The notes: generated by a model from the sequence alone, not told the origin. A stretch of DNA of 64,000 nucleotides from Sphaerospermopsis kisseleviana NIES-73 (GCF_002368075.1 NZ_AP018314.1:595254-659253), one strand, 5' to 3'. Counted from the stretch's first letter, positions 1 to 8,760 are shown. Program-made: numbers and translations.

Positions 1-779
1 GAACCAGAAATCACCCGTTGATTGTCTGCTGTCACTGCTACTGCGTTTACCAAACTACTATGACCTTTAAAGGTGAACTGTTCTTCCCCGGTCTGTAAAT
101 TCCACACCTTGACAGTATTGTCCCAAGAACCAGAAATCACCCGTTGATTGTCTGCTGTCACTGCAACTGCGTTTACCGAACTACTATGACCTTTAAAGGT
201 GAACTGTTCTTCCCCGGTCTGTAAATTCCACACCTTGACAGTATTGTCAGATGAACCAGAAATCACCCGTTGATTGTCTGCTGTGACTGCTACTGCGTTT
301 ACCCTATCACTATGACCTGAGAGAGTGCGGAGTAAGCTTCCTCCTGCTTGGGTGAGACTGGGGGTGAGGGGACGCAACCAAGGGTGAGGGTGGTTTGTTT
401 GTGCTTGGTTTAATAGGGTTTGAATTTCTGGGGTGTGGATAGCTTGTAACCTTCCCCATAATTGACTGGGTAATTGTTGTTTGTCTTGGGTGACTATGTG
501 TGCAGACAGTCGCAAAGCACTTTGAATATATTTTAAGGTTTTGGTTTGGTCTGGGTGGGTTTTGGTTTGGGTATCATCCAGTAAATCATAATCTTCTATT
601 AATGCTTGGATGCCAAATTCAGGATGATTGATTTTGGCGGATATGAATTGATAATTTGTGAGGGTTTGGAAATAGTTGGTTAAGTTGTCAGACTTTACCA
701 AGTTATCAGGATAGCTACCCAGATAAGCTTTTTGGAAATAGGATTTTTGTGATAATGATTTGTTGGTAGTTGCTGGCAT
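1..779 (-). CDS. WD40-repeat protein, C-terminal half of a split NACHT-WD40 (3' end outside window)
   Basis: The gene reads leftward from an ATG at 779 and is still open at base 1, so its C terminus lies outside the window. About 150 residues of helical linker come first, followed by WD40 blades. Each blade runs from a GH...VNAVAV stretch to a S.DNTVKVWNLQTG stretch. Blades repeat every 126 bp (starts at 1, 127 and 253) and are almost identical at DNA level, which suggests recent tandem expansion. The linker (LTNY.FISAKINHPEFG, then an LLDDTQT stretch) is, from memory, the part that joins NACHT to WD40 in single-chain cyanobacterial STAND proteins. The NACHT gene lies 270 bp upstream on the same strand. 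Its role would be ligand sensing. It may be expressed separately or be half of a broken gene. The WD40 identification is firm; the function is inferred. Confidence 0.85.
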   Translation of the reverse strand, partial: MPATTNKSLSQKSYFQKAYLGSYPDNLVKSDNLTNYFQTLTNYQFISAKINHPEFGIQALIEDYDLLDDTQTKTHPDQTKTLKYIQSALRLSAHIVTQDKQQLPSQLWGRLQAIHTPEIQTLLNQAQTNHPHPWLRPLTPSLTQAGGSLLRTLSGHSDRVNAVAVTADNQRVISGSSDNTVKVWNLQTGEEQFTFKGHSSSVNAVAVTADNQRVISGSWDNTVKVWNLQTGEEQFTFKGHSSLVNAVAVTADNQRVISG

Positions 780-1048
780 AATATTTTTAATCAGTATTAA
801 TAAATGTCGGTTGGGTTGACGTAGGTTATTGACTACACTTAGACTGCGCTCAGTGACCACCTGCGTGGACTAAGAAAAATCTATGAAATCTCTTTTTTTC
901 ATCTTGTACATCCTTAAATCCTGGACATCTTGATTCAGACAATTTTCCTCACTAGCAACTTACCATTAACTAGAATTTGAATTTCTGATTTTAAATCAAA
1001 GTAGTGTGTTGGGTTGCGCTGCGCTTAACCCAACCTACGAATGTTTGA
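780..1048. repeat. Repeat-filled spacer splitting NACHT from WD40 gene
   Basis: This 270-bp spacer holds three dispersed repeat types. A TERS-type repeat (around 841-875) gives VVTERS-like peptides on the minus strand. A copy of the 'aatcctggacatcctgattcagaca' repeat family lies at about 900-950. A hairpin of the GTTGGGTT...AACCCAAC type lies at about 1008-1040. No promoter or ribosome-binding site stands out before the downstream ATG at 779. The spacer looks like accumulated repeats inserted into a formerly continuous gene. Confidence 0.6.
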
Positions 1049-2488
1049 TTATGATTCCTGTATCATTTTCAAATAATCAGCAATGCGCTGATTTACTTCT
1101 TTAAATAACTTGCGGGTTGCTTGTAGTTCTCTTTTTGCTTTCAAGAAATCTAAGAAACTAGCATGATAGATACTGTAACAAATATCTCCATCTATATTTG
1201 ATGTTCTTAAATATTCAATCCATTCATCTAAAACATCCTGTACAACATATTCATCTTGATGGAGAATATTAAAAATCATCTCACAGGGAATTGGTGTGGC
1301 AATTTCCACTAAGGTAAACAGAATCATTACTTTCATTTCTTTAGATGAATCATTCATTTTCATCCTGTCCCAATGAGTTTGATAATAATTCTGTAACCCT
1401 TGTGGTAATTGAGTTAAATTCACATCATCATAATCACCCTCTGCTATTGCTGGTAACACATAGCGCAAATACATAAAATTATTTTCGCTCTTGTCTGCTA
1501 ACTTCTGCACAAAATCATCAGGGGTGATTTTTCTGTTGGATATCCAATTTTGTAAGCCATTTTTATGTTCTGGGTAATTTTCTAAACAAAAGCGAATATA
1601 TTCTTGAATATCCTTTGCGTTTTCTGCATCATACTTTTTGTCAGTCAAATCTAATTCTTCTTGTGTTACACCTTCTGTATAAAGTCGTTTTTTACTAGGT
1701 TCATAGCGTCGTCGTGTCAGCAAGAAGTAAACATTATCTGGTAGGGTTTTGGGTAAATATAAAATATTTTCTGCTCCTGGTTTTTGGTCTACTTCATCCA
1801 GTGCATCCACGACAATGATTAATTTTTCATTCTCGCTTAGTTTTTCTGTTACTTTTACCAGTAATGTTGATAAATCAGCGTTTTCAACATTTGTGATTTG
1901 ATAGCGGTTAATTAGTTGTTTACGAATGCTTTCCAGGAATAATTCAGGACGGTTACGACCATCTACCAAGACGTTAAAATAGCAGATTGCGTTATTTTCA
2001 GAAACGTATTTTGCAGCGATGGTACTTTTGCCCATTCCCGCATCACCGATAACTGTAAAATAGCCTTTTTTATTGGTGTTGGTGAAGTTTTGAAAGGCAG
2101 CAAATACAAATCCGCGACCGCAGAAGGATTGGGTTTTCTCGGTAATTAGTGATTGAAATTCTGGTGAGATAGATTTATCGGAAATAGGATTTTTTACTGT
2201 TGCTTCTGATTGAGGTTGATGATATTGCTGTTTTAAACAAGTTCGTAATTTTTCAAATTTACCTGCACCGTCTTTTTCTCTCAGTTTAGCATAGACAGTT
2301 TCAAATTTTTCATAAATCTTTTGTAGGCGAAGTTTAACAGTAGATTCTGCTATGTTTAATTTTAACCTGAGTTGTGTTTGATTAATTTGTGCATCTGGGT
2401 GAGGTAGTGCGGTTAATAAAGTTGTTTTCTCTTCAACAGATAAACCTTGAATATTTGCTTGTTGGTTAAGAAATTCTTGCCAAGTCAT
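1049..2488 (-). CDS. NACHT/STAND-type ATPase with N-terminal HTH-like domain
   Basis: This 479-residue protein is a STAND-class nucleotide switch. Residues 1-90 form a helical, HTH-like domain (ST.KLRLQKIY.KF) found at the N terminus of many cyanobacterial NACHT proteins. Walker A is GDAGMGKST at about 148-156, Walker B is LIIVVDALDEVD at about 223-234, and a sensor-like FLLTRR lies at about 255-260. A winged-helix/ARC2-like part ends near IADYLK, and the chain then stops after five more residues. Full-length homologues, as I recall them, continue into a linker and WD40 repeats, which here start only 270 bp downstream in a separate ORF. The protein probably acts in signalling, programmed death or phage defence (inferred from family). 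Transcription is divergent from the small membrane gene at 3157. Confidence 0.85.
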   Translation of the reverse strand: MTWQEFLNQQANIQGLSVEEKTTLLTALPHPDAQINQTQLRLKLNIAESTVKLRLQKIYEKFETVYAKLREKDGAGKFEKLRTCLKQQYHQPQSEATVKNPISDKSISPEFQSLITEKTQSFCGRGFVFAAFQNFTNTNKKGYFTVIGDAGMGKSTIAAKYVSENNAICYFNVLVDGRNRPELFLESIRKQLINRYQITNVENADLSTLLVKVTEKLSENEKLIIVVDALDEVDQKPGAENILYLPKTLPDNVYFLLTRRRYEPSKKRLYTEGVTQEELDLTDKKYDAENAKDIQEYIRFCLENYPEHKNGLQNWISNRKITPDDFVQKLADKSENNFMYLRYVLPAIAEGDYDDVNLTQLPQGLQNYYQTHWDRMKMNDSSKEMKVMILFTLVEIATPIPCEMIFNILHQDEYVVQDVLDEWIEYLRTSNIDGDICYSIYHASFLDFLKAKRELQATRKLFKEVNQRIADYLKMIQES

Positions 2489-3156
2489 AGATGTTGTTGA
2501 GATTTTAGTAAGAATTATAACTGATTTTTGGTAAAAATAGTCTAGTTAATATTTTTTTACCATTATTTCCCGGTTTGCGTCATTATCCGCCTGGGAATTA
2601 ATTCCCAGTCTCATAGCGAAAGTATACTAAAGTAAACTAAAACCGACTTTCCACACTTCAAAATGTACTACGTTAATACTTCGATAAATTTTACAAATAA
2701 TTAATGTTGATATTATTCAATATTTAAATGTATGAATTATAGCCCTTCGGCGATAGCGAAGCGCTGCTGCAAGCAGTTCGCTATTCAACTACCATTAACC
2801 CCAATTTTCGTAATTTTCATGTATTACAAAGCGAAGTGCGGAATGTGGGTTCAATATTTGTAGATCCCCCTAAATCCCCTTATCAAGGGGGGTTAGGGGG
2901 ATCAGAGGGTTTTGGATACACCATGAAAGACTTTTTAAACATAATTTAAAACTAGCATAATTGACATTGTTAAATGAGATAAATTAGATATTTGTACTTT
3001 CAATATACCTCTAATATACCTTGAATATACTTTATTTTATATCTACTTTGAATAGACCTATCTCTATACTTTCAATAGACTTCATGTCTGGAAATTCATG
3101 AGAATATAAAAACAGGAAACAAGAAAAACACATTGATATCAAAGGTAGTCAAAACC
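2489..3156. other. Gene-free divergent intergenic region with repeats
   Basis: No credible gene was found in these ~670 bp. The region must hold the promoters of the divergent NACHT and TRADD-N-TM genes. It contains a REP-like palindrome (about 2742-2786, 'cttcggcgatagcgaag'), a GATCCCCCTAAAT...GGGGGATC inverted repeat (about 2862-2905), and an AT-rich stretch at 2995-3090 in which 'ata(c/t)ctttnaatanac'-type words recur four to six times. The recurrent words could be operator-like iterons or simple low-complexity drift. Confidence 0.5.
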
Positions 3157-3402
3157 ATGAAAGAATCAATTCAGAACGAACTCCTTCGTCAAGCAAAGTT
3201 AACTTTTAATGTTGCTTTGTCTGTCTCTGCTATTTCAGCTATGATTACTTTATCTGGAGTGGGTTTAGTCTATTTCAATAAATTATCTGAAGCTGCTTTA
3301 ACAGGAAGTGCTGGTGCTTTGGCAACGATGACTTGTTTAAATATGGCGAAAGAATCTAAAGATGAACTGTTGAAAATTCTGGAAGATGAGGAAGAAGAAT
3401 AG
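3157..3402 (+). CDS. Small two-TM protein, cyanobacterial TRADD-N-associated membrane domain type
   Basis: From the ATG at 3157 the protein has 81 residues. A TTG start 24 bp upstream is also open but less likely. It begins with an amphipathic segment (KESIQNELLRQAKLTFN), has two hydrophobic helices (about 16-38 and 44-64) and ends in a highly acidic tail (KILEDEEEE). This layout matches my memory of the cyanobacterial TRADD-N-associated two-TM domain, described in the literature on bacterial apoptosis-like and immunity proteins. It is usually fused to or neighbouring death-fold or STAND proteins. Here it stands alone, divergent from the NACHT gene. A membrane-effector role is inference. Family assignment is moderately sure; existence as a gene is likely because of the coherent membrane topology. 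Confidence 0.6.
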   Translation: MKESIQNELLRQAKLTFNVALSVSAISAMITLSGVGLVYFNKLSEAALTGSAGALATMTCLNMAKESKDELLKILEDEEEE

Positions 3403-3434
3403 GAAAATAGAACTTACACAAAACATAACGAAAG

Positions 3435-3461
3435 TAGGGGTAATTCATGAATTACCCCTAC
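3435..3461. repeat. Palindrome with central AATTCATGAATT
   Basis: This is a near-perfect palindrome of the 'gtaggggtaattcatgaattacccctac' type. It lies just after the small membrane gene and could form a terminator-like hairpin, but it has no T-run. A related half ('aaattcatgaattgtccctac') occurs near 30310. It is a dispersed cyanobacterial REP-like repeat. Confidence 0.5.
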
Positions 3462-3680
3462 CCAATAATCAGGGTTTTACTCCCATCTTGCGTAAATCAT
3501 GGGAAAATTAAAAATGACCCGGAAATCAATTTCCGGGCTAATAGCTCAAGTAGGTTAAAACCTACTATAATTAACTCAAACTTCAATCATAATTGATGTA
3601 AAAATATCCAATTAATGAATTGAAAATAGTCGGTTAAAACCGACTTCCGCTATAAGACAGGGAATTTATTCCCTGGCTGT

Positions 3681-3783
3681 TAAGCTGTTACACAGCTAAA
3701 TTGTATAATCCTAATATTCTGAACTCTTGTTTAACAGGCAAGATGCCTGTTCCACTTATACAAATTAAATGCACAACAGCTTA
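3681..3783 (+). mobile_element. 103-bp TA-flanked miniature inverted-repeat element, copy 1
   Basis: The element runs TA-AGCTGTT...AACAGCT-TA and is 103 bp including the TA flanks. Internal sub-terminal parts are partly complementary (TTGTATAA / TTATACAA), and a central ACAGGCA/TGCCTGT palindrome is present. Copies of exactly the same length are at 10088-10190 (inverted) and 60325-60427. Terminal inverted repeats, equal lengths and TA dinucleotide flanks point to a MITE mobilised by a Tc1/mariner-IS630-type transposase (inference). This copy ends 21 bp before the rsmB start and supplies a spurious in-frame ATG (3769). Confidence 0.85.
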
Positions 3784-3804
3784 AAATATATCTCATCACT
3801 TCCC

Positions 3805-5145
3805 ATGTCTAACCCCCGTCAAGTTGCATTTACCGCTCTCAAAGAAGTACACAAAGGAGCTTATACTGATGTAGCCCTCGACCGTGTATTACAAAAGTAT
3901 CAATTACCGGACAATGACCGTCGGTTAATGACAGAATTAGTCTATGGTAGTGTGAGAAGACAACGCACTTTAGACGCTATTATTAATCAACTTGGTACTA
4001 AAAAATCTCACCAACAACCACCAGACCTGCGGACAATTTTACATCTGGGTTTATATCAACTCCGTTATCAAGAAAAAATCCCTGTTTCTGCTGCTGTCAA
4101 CACCACGGTAGAACTAGCAAAAACCAATGGGTTTTCTGGTTTGACGGGTTTTGTGAATGGGTTTTTACGGCAATATTTACGACTTGCAGAAACTTCATCA
4201 GAACCTTTAAAATTACCAGAAAATCCCGTAGAAAGATTAGGAATTTTATATAGTTTCCCCAATTGGATCATTGAAGTTTGGTTAAAACAATTGAGTTTTG
4301 AGGAAACAGAAAAACTCTGTCAATGGATGAATCAAACCCCGACTATTGATTTAAGAGTTAATATTCTTAAAAGTGACTTAGAAAAAGTAGAATTAACTTT
4401 TAAAGATGCTGGTATTTTAGTCAGAAAAATTCCCCATTTACCCCAAGGTTTAAGATTAATTAGTAGTACGGGTGCAATTCAAAATTTACCCGGTTTTCAA
4501 GATGGTTGGTGGTGTGTACAAGATAGTAGCGCCCAGTTAGTAGGTCATTTGCTTGATCCCCAACCCGGTGAGGTGATCATTGATGTTTGTGCAGCACCAG
4601 GGGGAAAAACTACCCATATTGCAGAGTTAATGGGGGATGAGGGTAAAATTTACGCTTGTGATAAAACTGCTTCTCGTTTACGCAAACTTACTGAAAATGC
4701 CAAACGTCTGAATTTACAATCTATCGAAATCTGCACGGGGGATAGTCGCACTTTTACCCAATTTCATAACATCGCTGACCGTGTATTATTAGATGCTCCT
4801 TGTTCCGGTTTGGGAACTATGCACCGTCACGCTGATGCGCGTTGGCGACAAACTCCCGCATCTGTCCATGAATTAGCCCAAATCCAACAAGAGTTAATAT
4901 CACATACTGCAAATTTTGTCAAGCCTGGAGGGATTTTAGTTTATGCTACTTGTACATTACACCCAGAGGAAAATGAAGAAGTAATTACAAACTTTTTAGA
5001 AAAAAATTCCCATTGGCAAATTGAACATCCTAGCTTTGATTTTGTTGATGTTTCTCCCTCTGGGTGGTTGAAGGTATGGCCTCATCAACAAGATATGGAT
5101 GGTTTTTTCATGGTGCGTTTAAGAAAAACCAAGGATTCCGAGTGA
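3805..5145 (+). CDS. rsmB: 16S rRNA (cytosine-967-C5)-methyltransferase RsmB
   Basis: The product is a 446-residue RNA m5C methyltransferase that modifies C967 of 16S rRNA using SAM. An N-terminal NusB-like RNA-binding domain (about 1-130, starting NPRQVAFTALKEV) is followed by a Rossmann-fold catalytic domain. The SAM loop is VCAAPGGKTTH. The catalytic-cysteine motif is DAPCSGLGTMHRHADARW. The second conserved cysteine motif is YATCTLHPEENEE. The start was placed at ATG 3805 because family members begin M(S/T)NPRQ. An upstream in-frame ATG at 3769 is contributed by the adjacent miniature element. The TerB-like gene follows 57 bp later on the same strand, so the two may be co-transcribed. Identification is firm. 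Confidence 0.95.
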   Translation: MSNPRQVAFTALKEVHKGAYTDVALDRVLQKYQLPDNDRRLMTELVYGSVRRQRTLDAIINQLGTKKSHQQPPDLRTILHLGLYQLRYQEKIPVSAAVNTTVELAKTNGFSGLTGFVNGFLRQYLRLAETSSEPLKLPENPVERLGILYSFPNWIIEVWLKQLSFEETEKLCQWMNQTPTIDLRVNILKSDLEKVELTFKDAGILVRKIPHLPQGLRLISSTGAIQNLPGFQDGWWCVQDSSAQLVGHLLDPQPGEVIIDVCAAPGGKTTHIAELMGDEGKIYACDKTASRLRKLTENAKRLNLQSIEICTGDSRTFTQFHNIADRVLLDAPCSGLGTMHRHADARWRQTPASVHELAQIQQELISHTANFVKPGGILVYATCTLHPEENEEVITNFLEKNSHWQIEHPSFDFVDVSPSGWLKVWPHQQDMDGFFMVRLRKTKDSE

Positions 5146-5202
5146 ATACTGCTAGGGATTGTACCATTTGATGAAAGACCGAATCTACTGGAGGAGGCAA
5201 CA

Positions 5203-5625
5203 ATGGTTAGTAATTCTCATGTTAAAAATCTAGTTAAAATTCTGATTGGAGCAGCTTGGATTGATGGTAGAATCCAGCCGGAGGAAAGACAATATCTGCG
5301 GGAAATAGCTCAAGCTAAGGGTTTAGCTACTGACCCAGAGATTAAGCCTTGGCTGTATGAATTAGTACCAGTTAAACCAAATCAATGTTATGAATGGGTG
5401 AGAGAATATTTGGGCGATCGCCCCAGTTTACAAGAATGTGAAACTCTGATTGAAGCTATCAGTGGATTGATTTACAGTGATGGTGAAGTAGCCATTGAAG
5501 AAGCTAAACTACTGACTAGATTGGAGGAGTTGAGTAAATCTCATGATTCTACTCAACCAATTTACAACCCACTGTTAAAACAAATTCAAAAGCTTTACCG
5601 CCGCTGGGTGGATGTGCAGAATTAG
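5203..5625 (+). CDS. TerB/DjlA-N-like small helical protein
   Basis: This is a 140-residue soluble all-helical protein. Two repeats of the TerB signature can be seen: LVKILIGAAWIDGRIQPEERQYL near the N terminus and LIEAISGLIYSDGEVAIEEAKLL in the second half. Each has the D-G-x-(I/V)-x-x-x-E metal-binding-type turn of the TerB superfamily. A strong ribosome-binding site (GGAGGAGG) precedes the ATG by about 5 bp. Family members are linked to tellurite and stress response or to membrane-associated chaperone functions. The cyanobacterial role is unknown. It may form an operon with rsmB. Confidence 0.75.
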   Translation: MVSNSHVKNLVKILIGAAWIDGRIQPEERQYLREIAQAKGLATDPEIKPWLYELVPVKPNQCYEWVREYLGDRPSLQECETLIEAISGLIYSDGEVAIEEAKLLTRLEELSKSHDSTQPIYNPLLKQIQKLYRRWVDVQN

Positions 5626-5822
5626 GGACTGGGGACTGGGGACTGGGGACTGGTGACTGGGGACTGGTGACTGGGGACTGGTGACTGGTGACTGGGGACT
5701 GGGCATTGGGCATTGGGTTATTAACTTCCCCCTGCTCCCTGCTCCCTGCTCCCTGCTCCCTGCTCCCTGCTCCCTGCTCCCTGCTCCCTGCTCCCTGCTC
5801 CCTGCTCCCTGCTCCCTGCCTC
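5626..5822. repeat. Two heptamer tandem-repeat blocks
   Basis: Positions 5626-5719 are an imperfect array of 'ggggact'/'ggtgact' heptamers. Positions 5729-5820 are about 13 near-perfect copies of 'ccctgct'. Heptamer short tandem repeats (STRRs) of this kind are a known feature of heterocystous cyanobacteria. They sit exactly between two convergent genes. Open frames through them (AGSREQG-type peptides) are not genes. Confidence 0.9.
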
Positions 5823-6020
5823 CTATGACTCTTTATCCACCTTGGGAACAAAATCAGGACGTTCTTTGCTTTCCCAACCTGCGGGACGTTTGGAGTTGTA
5901 CCAAGCGATTGAACCGATAGTAACGGCAGCAATAAAACCAACTACATACACTAAAGTAAAAGCTAATGGAAAATGATTACCTGCTGCTGCGGGTGCTGCT
6001 GTTTCCAGTAATAATGTCAT
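5823..6020 (-). CDS. psb35: Small single-TM thylakoid protein, Psb35-like
   Basis: This 65-residue protein starts with a short N-terminal segment, has one hydrophobic helix (about 19-41, FTLVYVVGFIAAVTIGSIAW) and ends in a conserved-looking polar tail (NSKRPAGWESKERPDFVPKV). This pattern matches what I remember of the cyanobacterial photosystem II assembly factor Psb35 (formerly a conserved small ORF), which stabilises CP47 complexes. Assignment is from memory of the motif YNSKRP.GWES..RPDFVPKV and should be treated as probable. The stop codon lies right at the edge of the heptamer repeat block. Confidence 0.6.
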   Translation of the reverse strand: MTLLLETAAPAAAGNHFPLAFTLVYVVGFIAAVTIGSIAWYNSKRPAGWESKERPDFVPKVDKES

Positions 6021-6103
6021 GACTATATTATCCTATTGTTTGTAACACTTCTTTACAAAGTATAAAACGAGTTGACCATCTACATCTGCCACTGGGGGAA
6101 ATA

Positions 6104-8488
6104 TTACTCACCAGGGGAGGAAGAAGAAGAACCTGGTTTCAGGCGTTCTCTCCAAGAAGGTTTGGATGGGGAAGATCCAGAGGAATTATTGTTTACAGGA
6201 GGAGCAGAATTTGAATCTTGTCTGCGGTTTCGTCTTCTAGAACGAGATGATTCTGCACCAGAATTGTTCCCTGATTGAGAATCAAAGCGCCTCCGTCTTC
6301 TGGAAGTGGACTCTTCTTGTTGTCGGTAACGTCGTCTACGTCTTGAAGTGTAGTTTGATTGCTGTTCTACTTCAGAATAAGAGCTTCTGCGTCTGCGTCT
6401 GCGTCTGGTTGATGAATCACCATCATCCTGATCTGATTGTTGATTATTAGATGCAATGGAAGTATTAACAATTTTTTTCGGTTTGATCGGTTGAGCTTTG
6501 ATCGTACCTTTGCGATTTTCTAATTTGGGACGTGCAGGAAACTTTTCTACTGGCATTCCTTCAACGGCTTTTTCCATAAATTCATGCCAGGTATAAGCGG
6601 CGCTGGTGCTGCTACCATTGGTAGGGCGGTTATTATCATTACCTAGCCAAACTCCTGCCACTACTTGGGGAATATAGCCAATAAACCACAAATCACGGGC
6701 TTCATCTGATGTTCCTGTTTTCCCTGCTACCTGTCTATCATTTAATTGGGCAGCAGCACCAGTACCATTTGTGACTACATTGCGTAGCATCCACGTCATA
6801 ATGGCGGCACTATCGGCATCTAAAGCCCGTTGAGGTTGGACATCAGCAGACCAAATCACATCACCCTGACGGTTGAGGATGCGACGAATTCCATGCGCTT
6901 CTGTATGTAAACCTTGGGTAGCAAAAGAACCATAAGCACTGGTTAATTCTAGGAGATTGACTTCGTTAGAACCAAGTGCTAAAGAGTAGGTAGGCTTGAG
7001 TTCCGATTTAATCCCCATATCCTGTGCTAGTTTAATGGTTGGCTCATATCCCACATCTATTAATACCCTTACTGCAATTGTATTAATAGAACGGGTAAGA
7101 GAATCTTTGAGATTCATTGAGCCATAGAATTTTTCATTGTAGTTTTTTGGTTCATAACCATCTACTACTAATGGTGCATCCACATAGCCATCGTAGGGAC
7201 TCTTACCTGTAGCGATCGCCGCAGCATAGACAAAACCTTTAAATGTTGATCCTGGTTGTCTTTGCGCTTGAGTTACACGATTAAACTGGTTTTCGCTAAA
7301 GTCCTTACCTCCTACCATTGCTTGAATTTCCCCATTGCGGGGATCAATAGCTACTAAAGCGGCTTCTTTAAAATTTGCCCAACTACCTTGAGTTCTGAGA
7401 ACTTTAGCCACTGCTGCTTCTGCTGCCTTTTGCCAGGTCGGGTTTAAACTGGTTTCTACTACTAACCCTCCTGCTGCTAACACATCAGGCTTAACATATT
7501 TTGGTAATTCCTGCTGAATGTAGGAAGTAAAGTAAGGAAACTCAACTTGAAAGCGTCTCGGTAAATTGCTATTAACTGTGAGTGGTTCTTGAATAGCGGC
7601 TTGCTGTTGTTCTGGTGTAATTATGCCATTTTCCAGCATCCTTTTTAACACTTGATTTCGCCTTGCCATAGCTGCTTGAGGATTTTTATTTGGGGCGTAA
7701 GTGTTGGGAGCAGGAGCAAGTCCGGCAATGGTGGCCATTTCTGATAAAGTCAGTTGATCCACGGATTTATTAAAATAGACCCAAGCCGCATCTGCTACAC
7801 CATAAGCACCAGAACCCAAATAGACTAAATTTAGGTAACGCTCTAAAATTTGGTCTTTACTGAGTTCTTGTTCCATTTTCTGAGCCAGACGCACTTCCTT
7901 GAGTTTGCGCCAGATGGTGCGCTCTTGGGTGAGAAAGAGTATTCTTGCTACTTGTTGGGTGATGGTACTACCACCTTCCACCACATCTTGCGATCGCAAA
8001 TTATTCACAACTGCTCTAAGAATACCTTGAGCATCTATCCCATTGTGCTGTTTAAATCTTCTGTCTTCTGAAGCGATAAAAGCGTTTTTTAAGTTCTCTG
8101 GGATTTGTTCTAGCTTTAGCTGTTCCCTAGTGGCTTCTCCTTGCTGTTTGAGAACAGTTCCATCACTGGCTTGAATAGTAAGTGTTTGCTCTCGTATTAC
8201 CGCATTCAGTTGTGATTTATCCGGTAAAGAACTGTCTATTACACTAATCCCATAATTACAGGCAATGATCCCGCCACCTAAACCGACTACACCTAAGCCA
8301 GTCCAAAACCAGAACCGACGATAAAAAGGTTTATCGCTCCTACCAATACTGGCAACCATCCCAGATGATAAACTCGTCATCTGGTTAAGTAACTGCCTTG
8401 CCTGCACCAGCATAGTTGGCGGTAGGTTTTCAGGTGTGGACTCCTCGTTTGTGGACTCCTCGTTTTTATGATGATTCCCAAGTGGCAA
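6104..8488 (-). CDS. Class A penicillin-binding protein (PBP1A-type glycosyltransferase/transpeptidase)
   Basis: This 794-residue bifunctional peptidoglycan synthase has a short cytoplasmic N terminus, one TM anchor (about 58-80), and a GT51 domain with EDRRF (141-145), GGSTITQQ (172-179) and ILERYLNLVYLG. The transpeptidase domain carries SxxK as STFK (414-417), SIN (467-469) and KTGTS (590-594), so both active sites look intact. The last ~130 residues are low-complexity, with several runs of five to eight arginines separated by Ser/Gln/Asn. This tail is unusual for the family. The N terminus contains a 15-bp direct duplication encoding repeated NEEST. The enzyme acts at the outer face of the inner membrane in cell-wall synthesis. 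Confidence 0.95.
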   Translation of the reverse strand: MPLGNHHKNEESTNEESTPENLPPTMLVQARQLLNQMTSLSSGMVASIGRSDKPFYRRFWFWTGLGVVGLGGGIIACNYGISVIDSSLPDKSQLNAVIREQTLTIQASDGTVLKQQGEATREQLKLEQIPENLKNAFIASEDRRFKQHNGIDAQGILRAVVNNLRSQDVVEGGSTITQQVARILFLTQERTIWRKLKEVRLAQKMEQELSKDQILERYLNLVYLGSGAYGVADAAWVYFNKSVDQLTLSEMATIAGLAPAPNTYAPNKNPQAAMARRNQVLKRMLENGIITPEQQQAAIQEPLTVNSNLPRRFQVEFPYFTSYIQQELPKYVKPDVLAAGGLVVETSLNPTWQKAAEAAVAKVLRTQGSWANFKEAALVAIDPRNGEIQAMVGGKDFSENQFNRVTQAQRQPGSTFKGFVYAAAIATGKSPYDGYVDAPLVVDGYEPKNYNEKFYGSMNLKDSLTRSINTIAVRVLIDVGYEPTIKLAQDMGIKSELKPTYSLALGSNEVNLLELTSAYGSFATQGLHTEAHGIRRILNRQGDVIWSADVQPQRALDADSAAIMTWMLRNVVTNGTGAAAQLNDRQVAGKTGTSDEARDLWFIGYIPQVVAGVWLGNDNNRPTNGSSTSAAYTWHEFMEKAVEGMPVEKFPARPKLENRKGTIKAQPIKPKKIVNTSIASNNQQSDQDDGDSSTRRRRRRRSSYSEVEQQSNYTSRRRRRYRQQEESTSRRRRRFDSQSGNNSGAESSRSRRRNRRQDSNSAPPVNNNSSGSSPSKPSWRERLKPGSSSSSPGE

Positions 8489-8760
8489 GAGCAGTTTCTC
8501 CTCAGAGCTACTTCAGTTGATTATTGATGCCGAAAGGCTAGGGTTGTTGCGCTCATAGCGTTAGAACATCATACCTTATAAATAATCAATTAATTCAGGT
8601 AAAATTGATTTATTTGCCAAACCGTTATTTCCATTGGCTTTTAAAGATGATTAAATAATTTCAGGGAGATCAAGACTTATTACCAAATAGGAGAAAGTTG
8701 GTAGCTGATGCAGCAAAACTGATCCCCTGCCTCCTAGCAAGAGCATTCAGCAGCAAAAGA

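Noticed and set aside
5549..5941. Open frames of 79-130 codons through the CCCTGCT heptamers
   Set aside because: They encode simple repeats of the AGSREQG/LLPAPCS type and are by-products of a 7-bp repeat without frame constraint.
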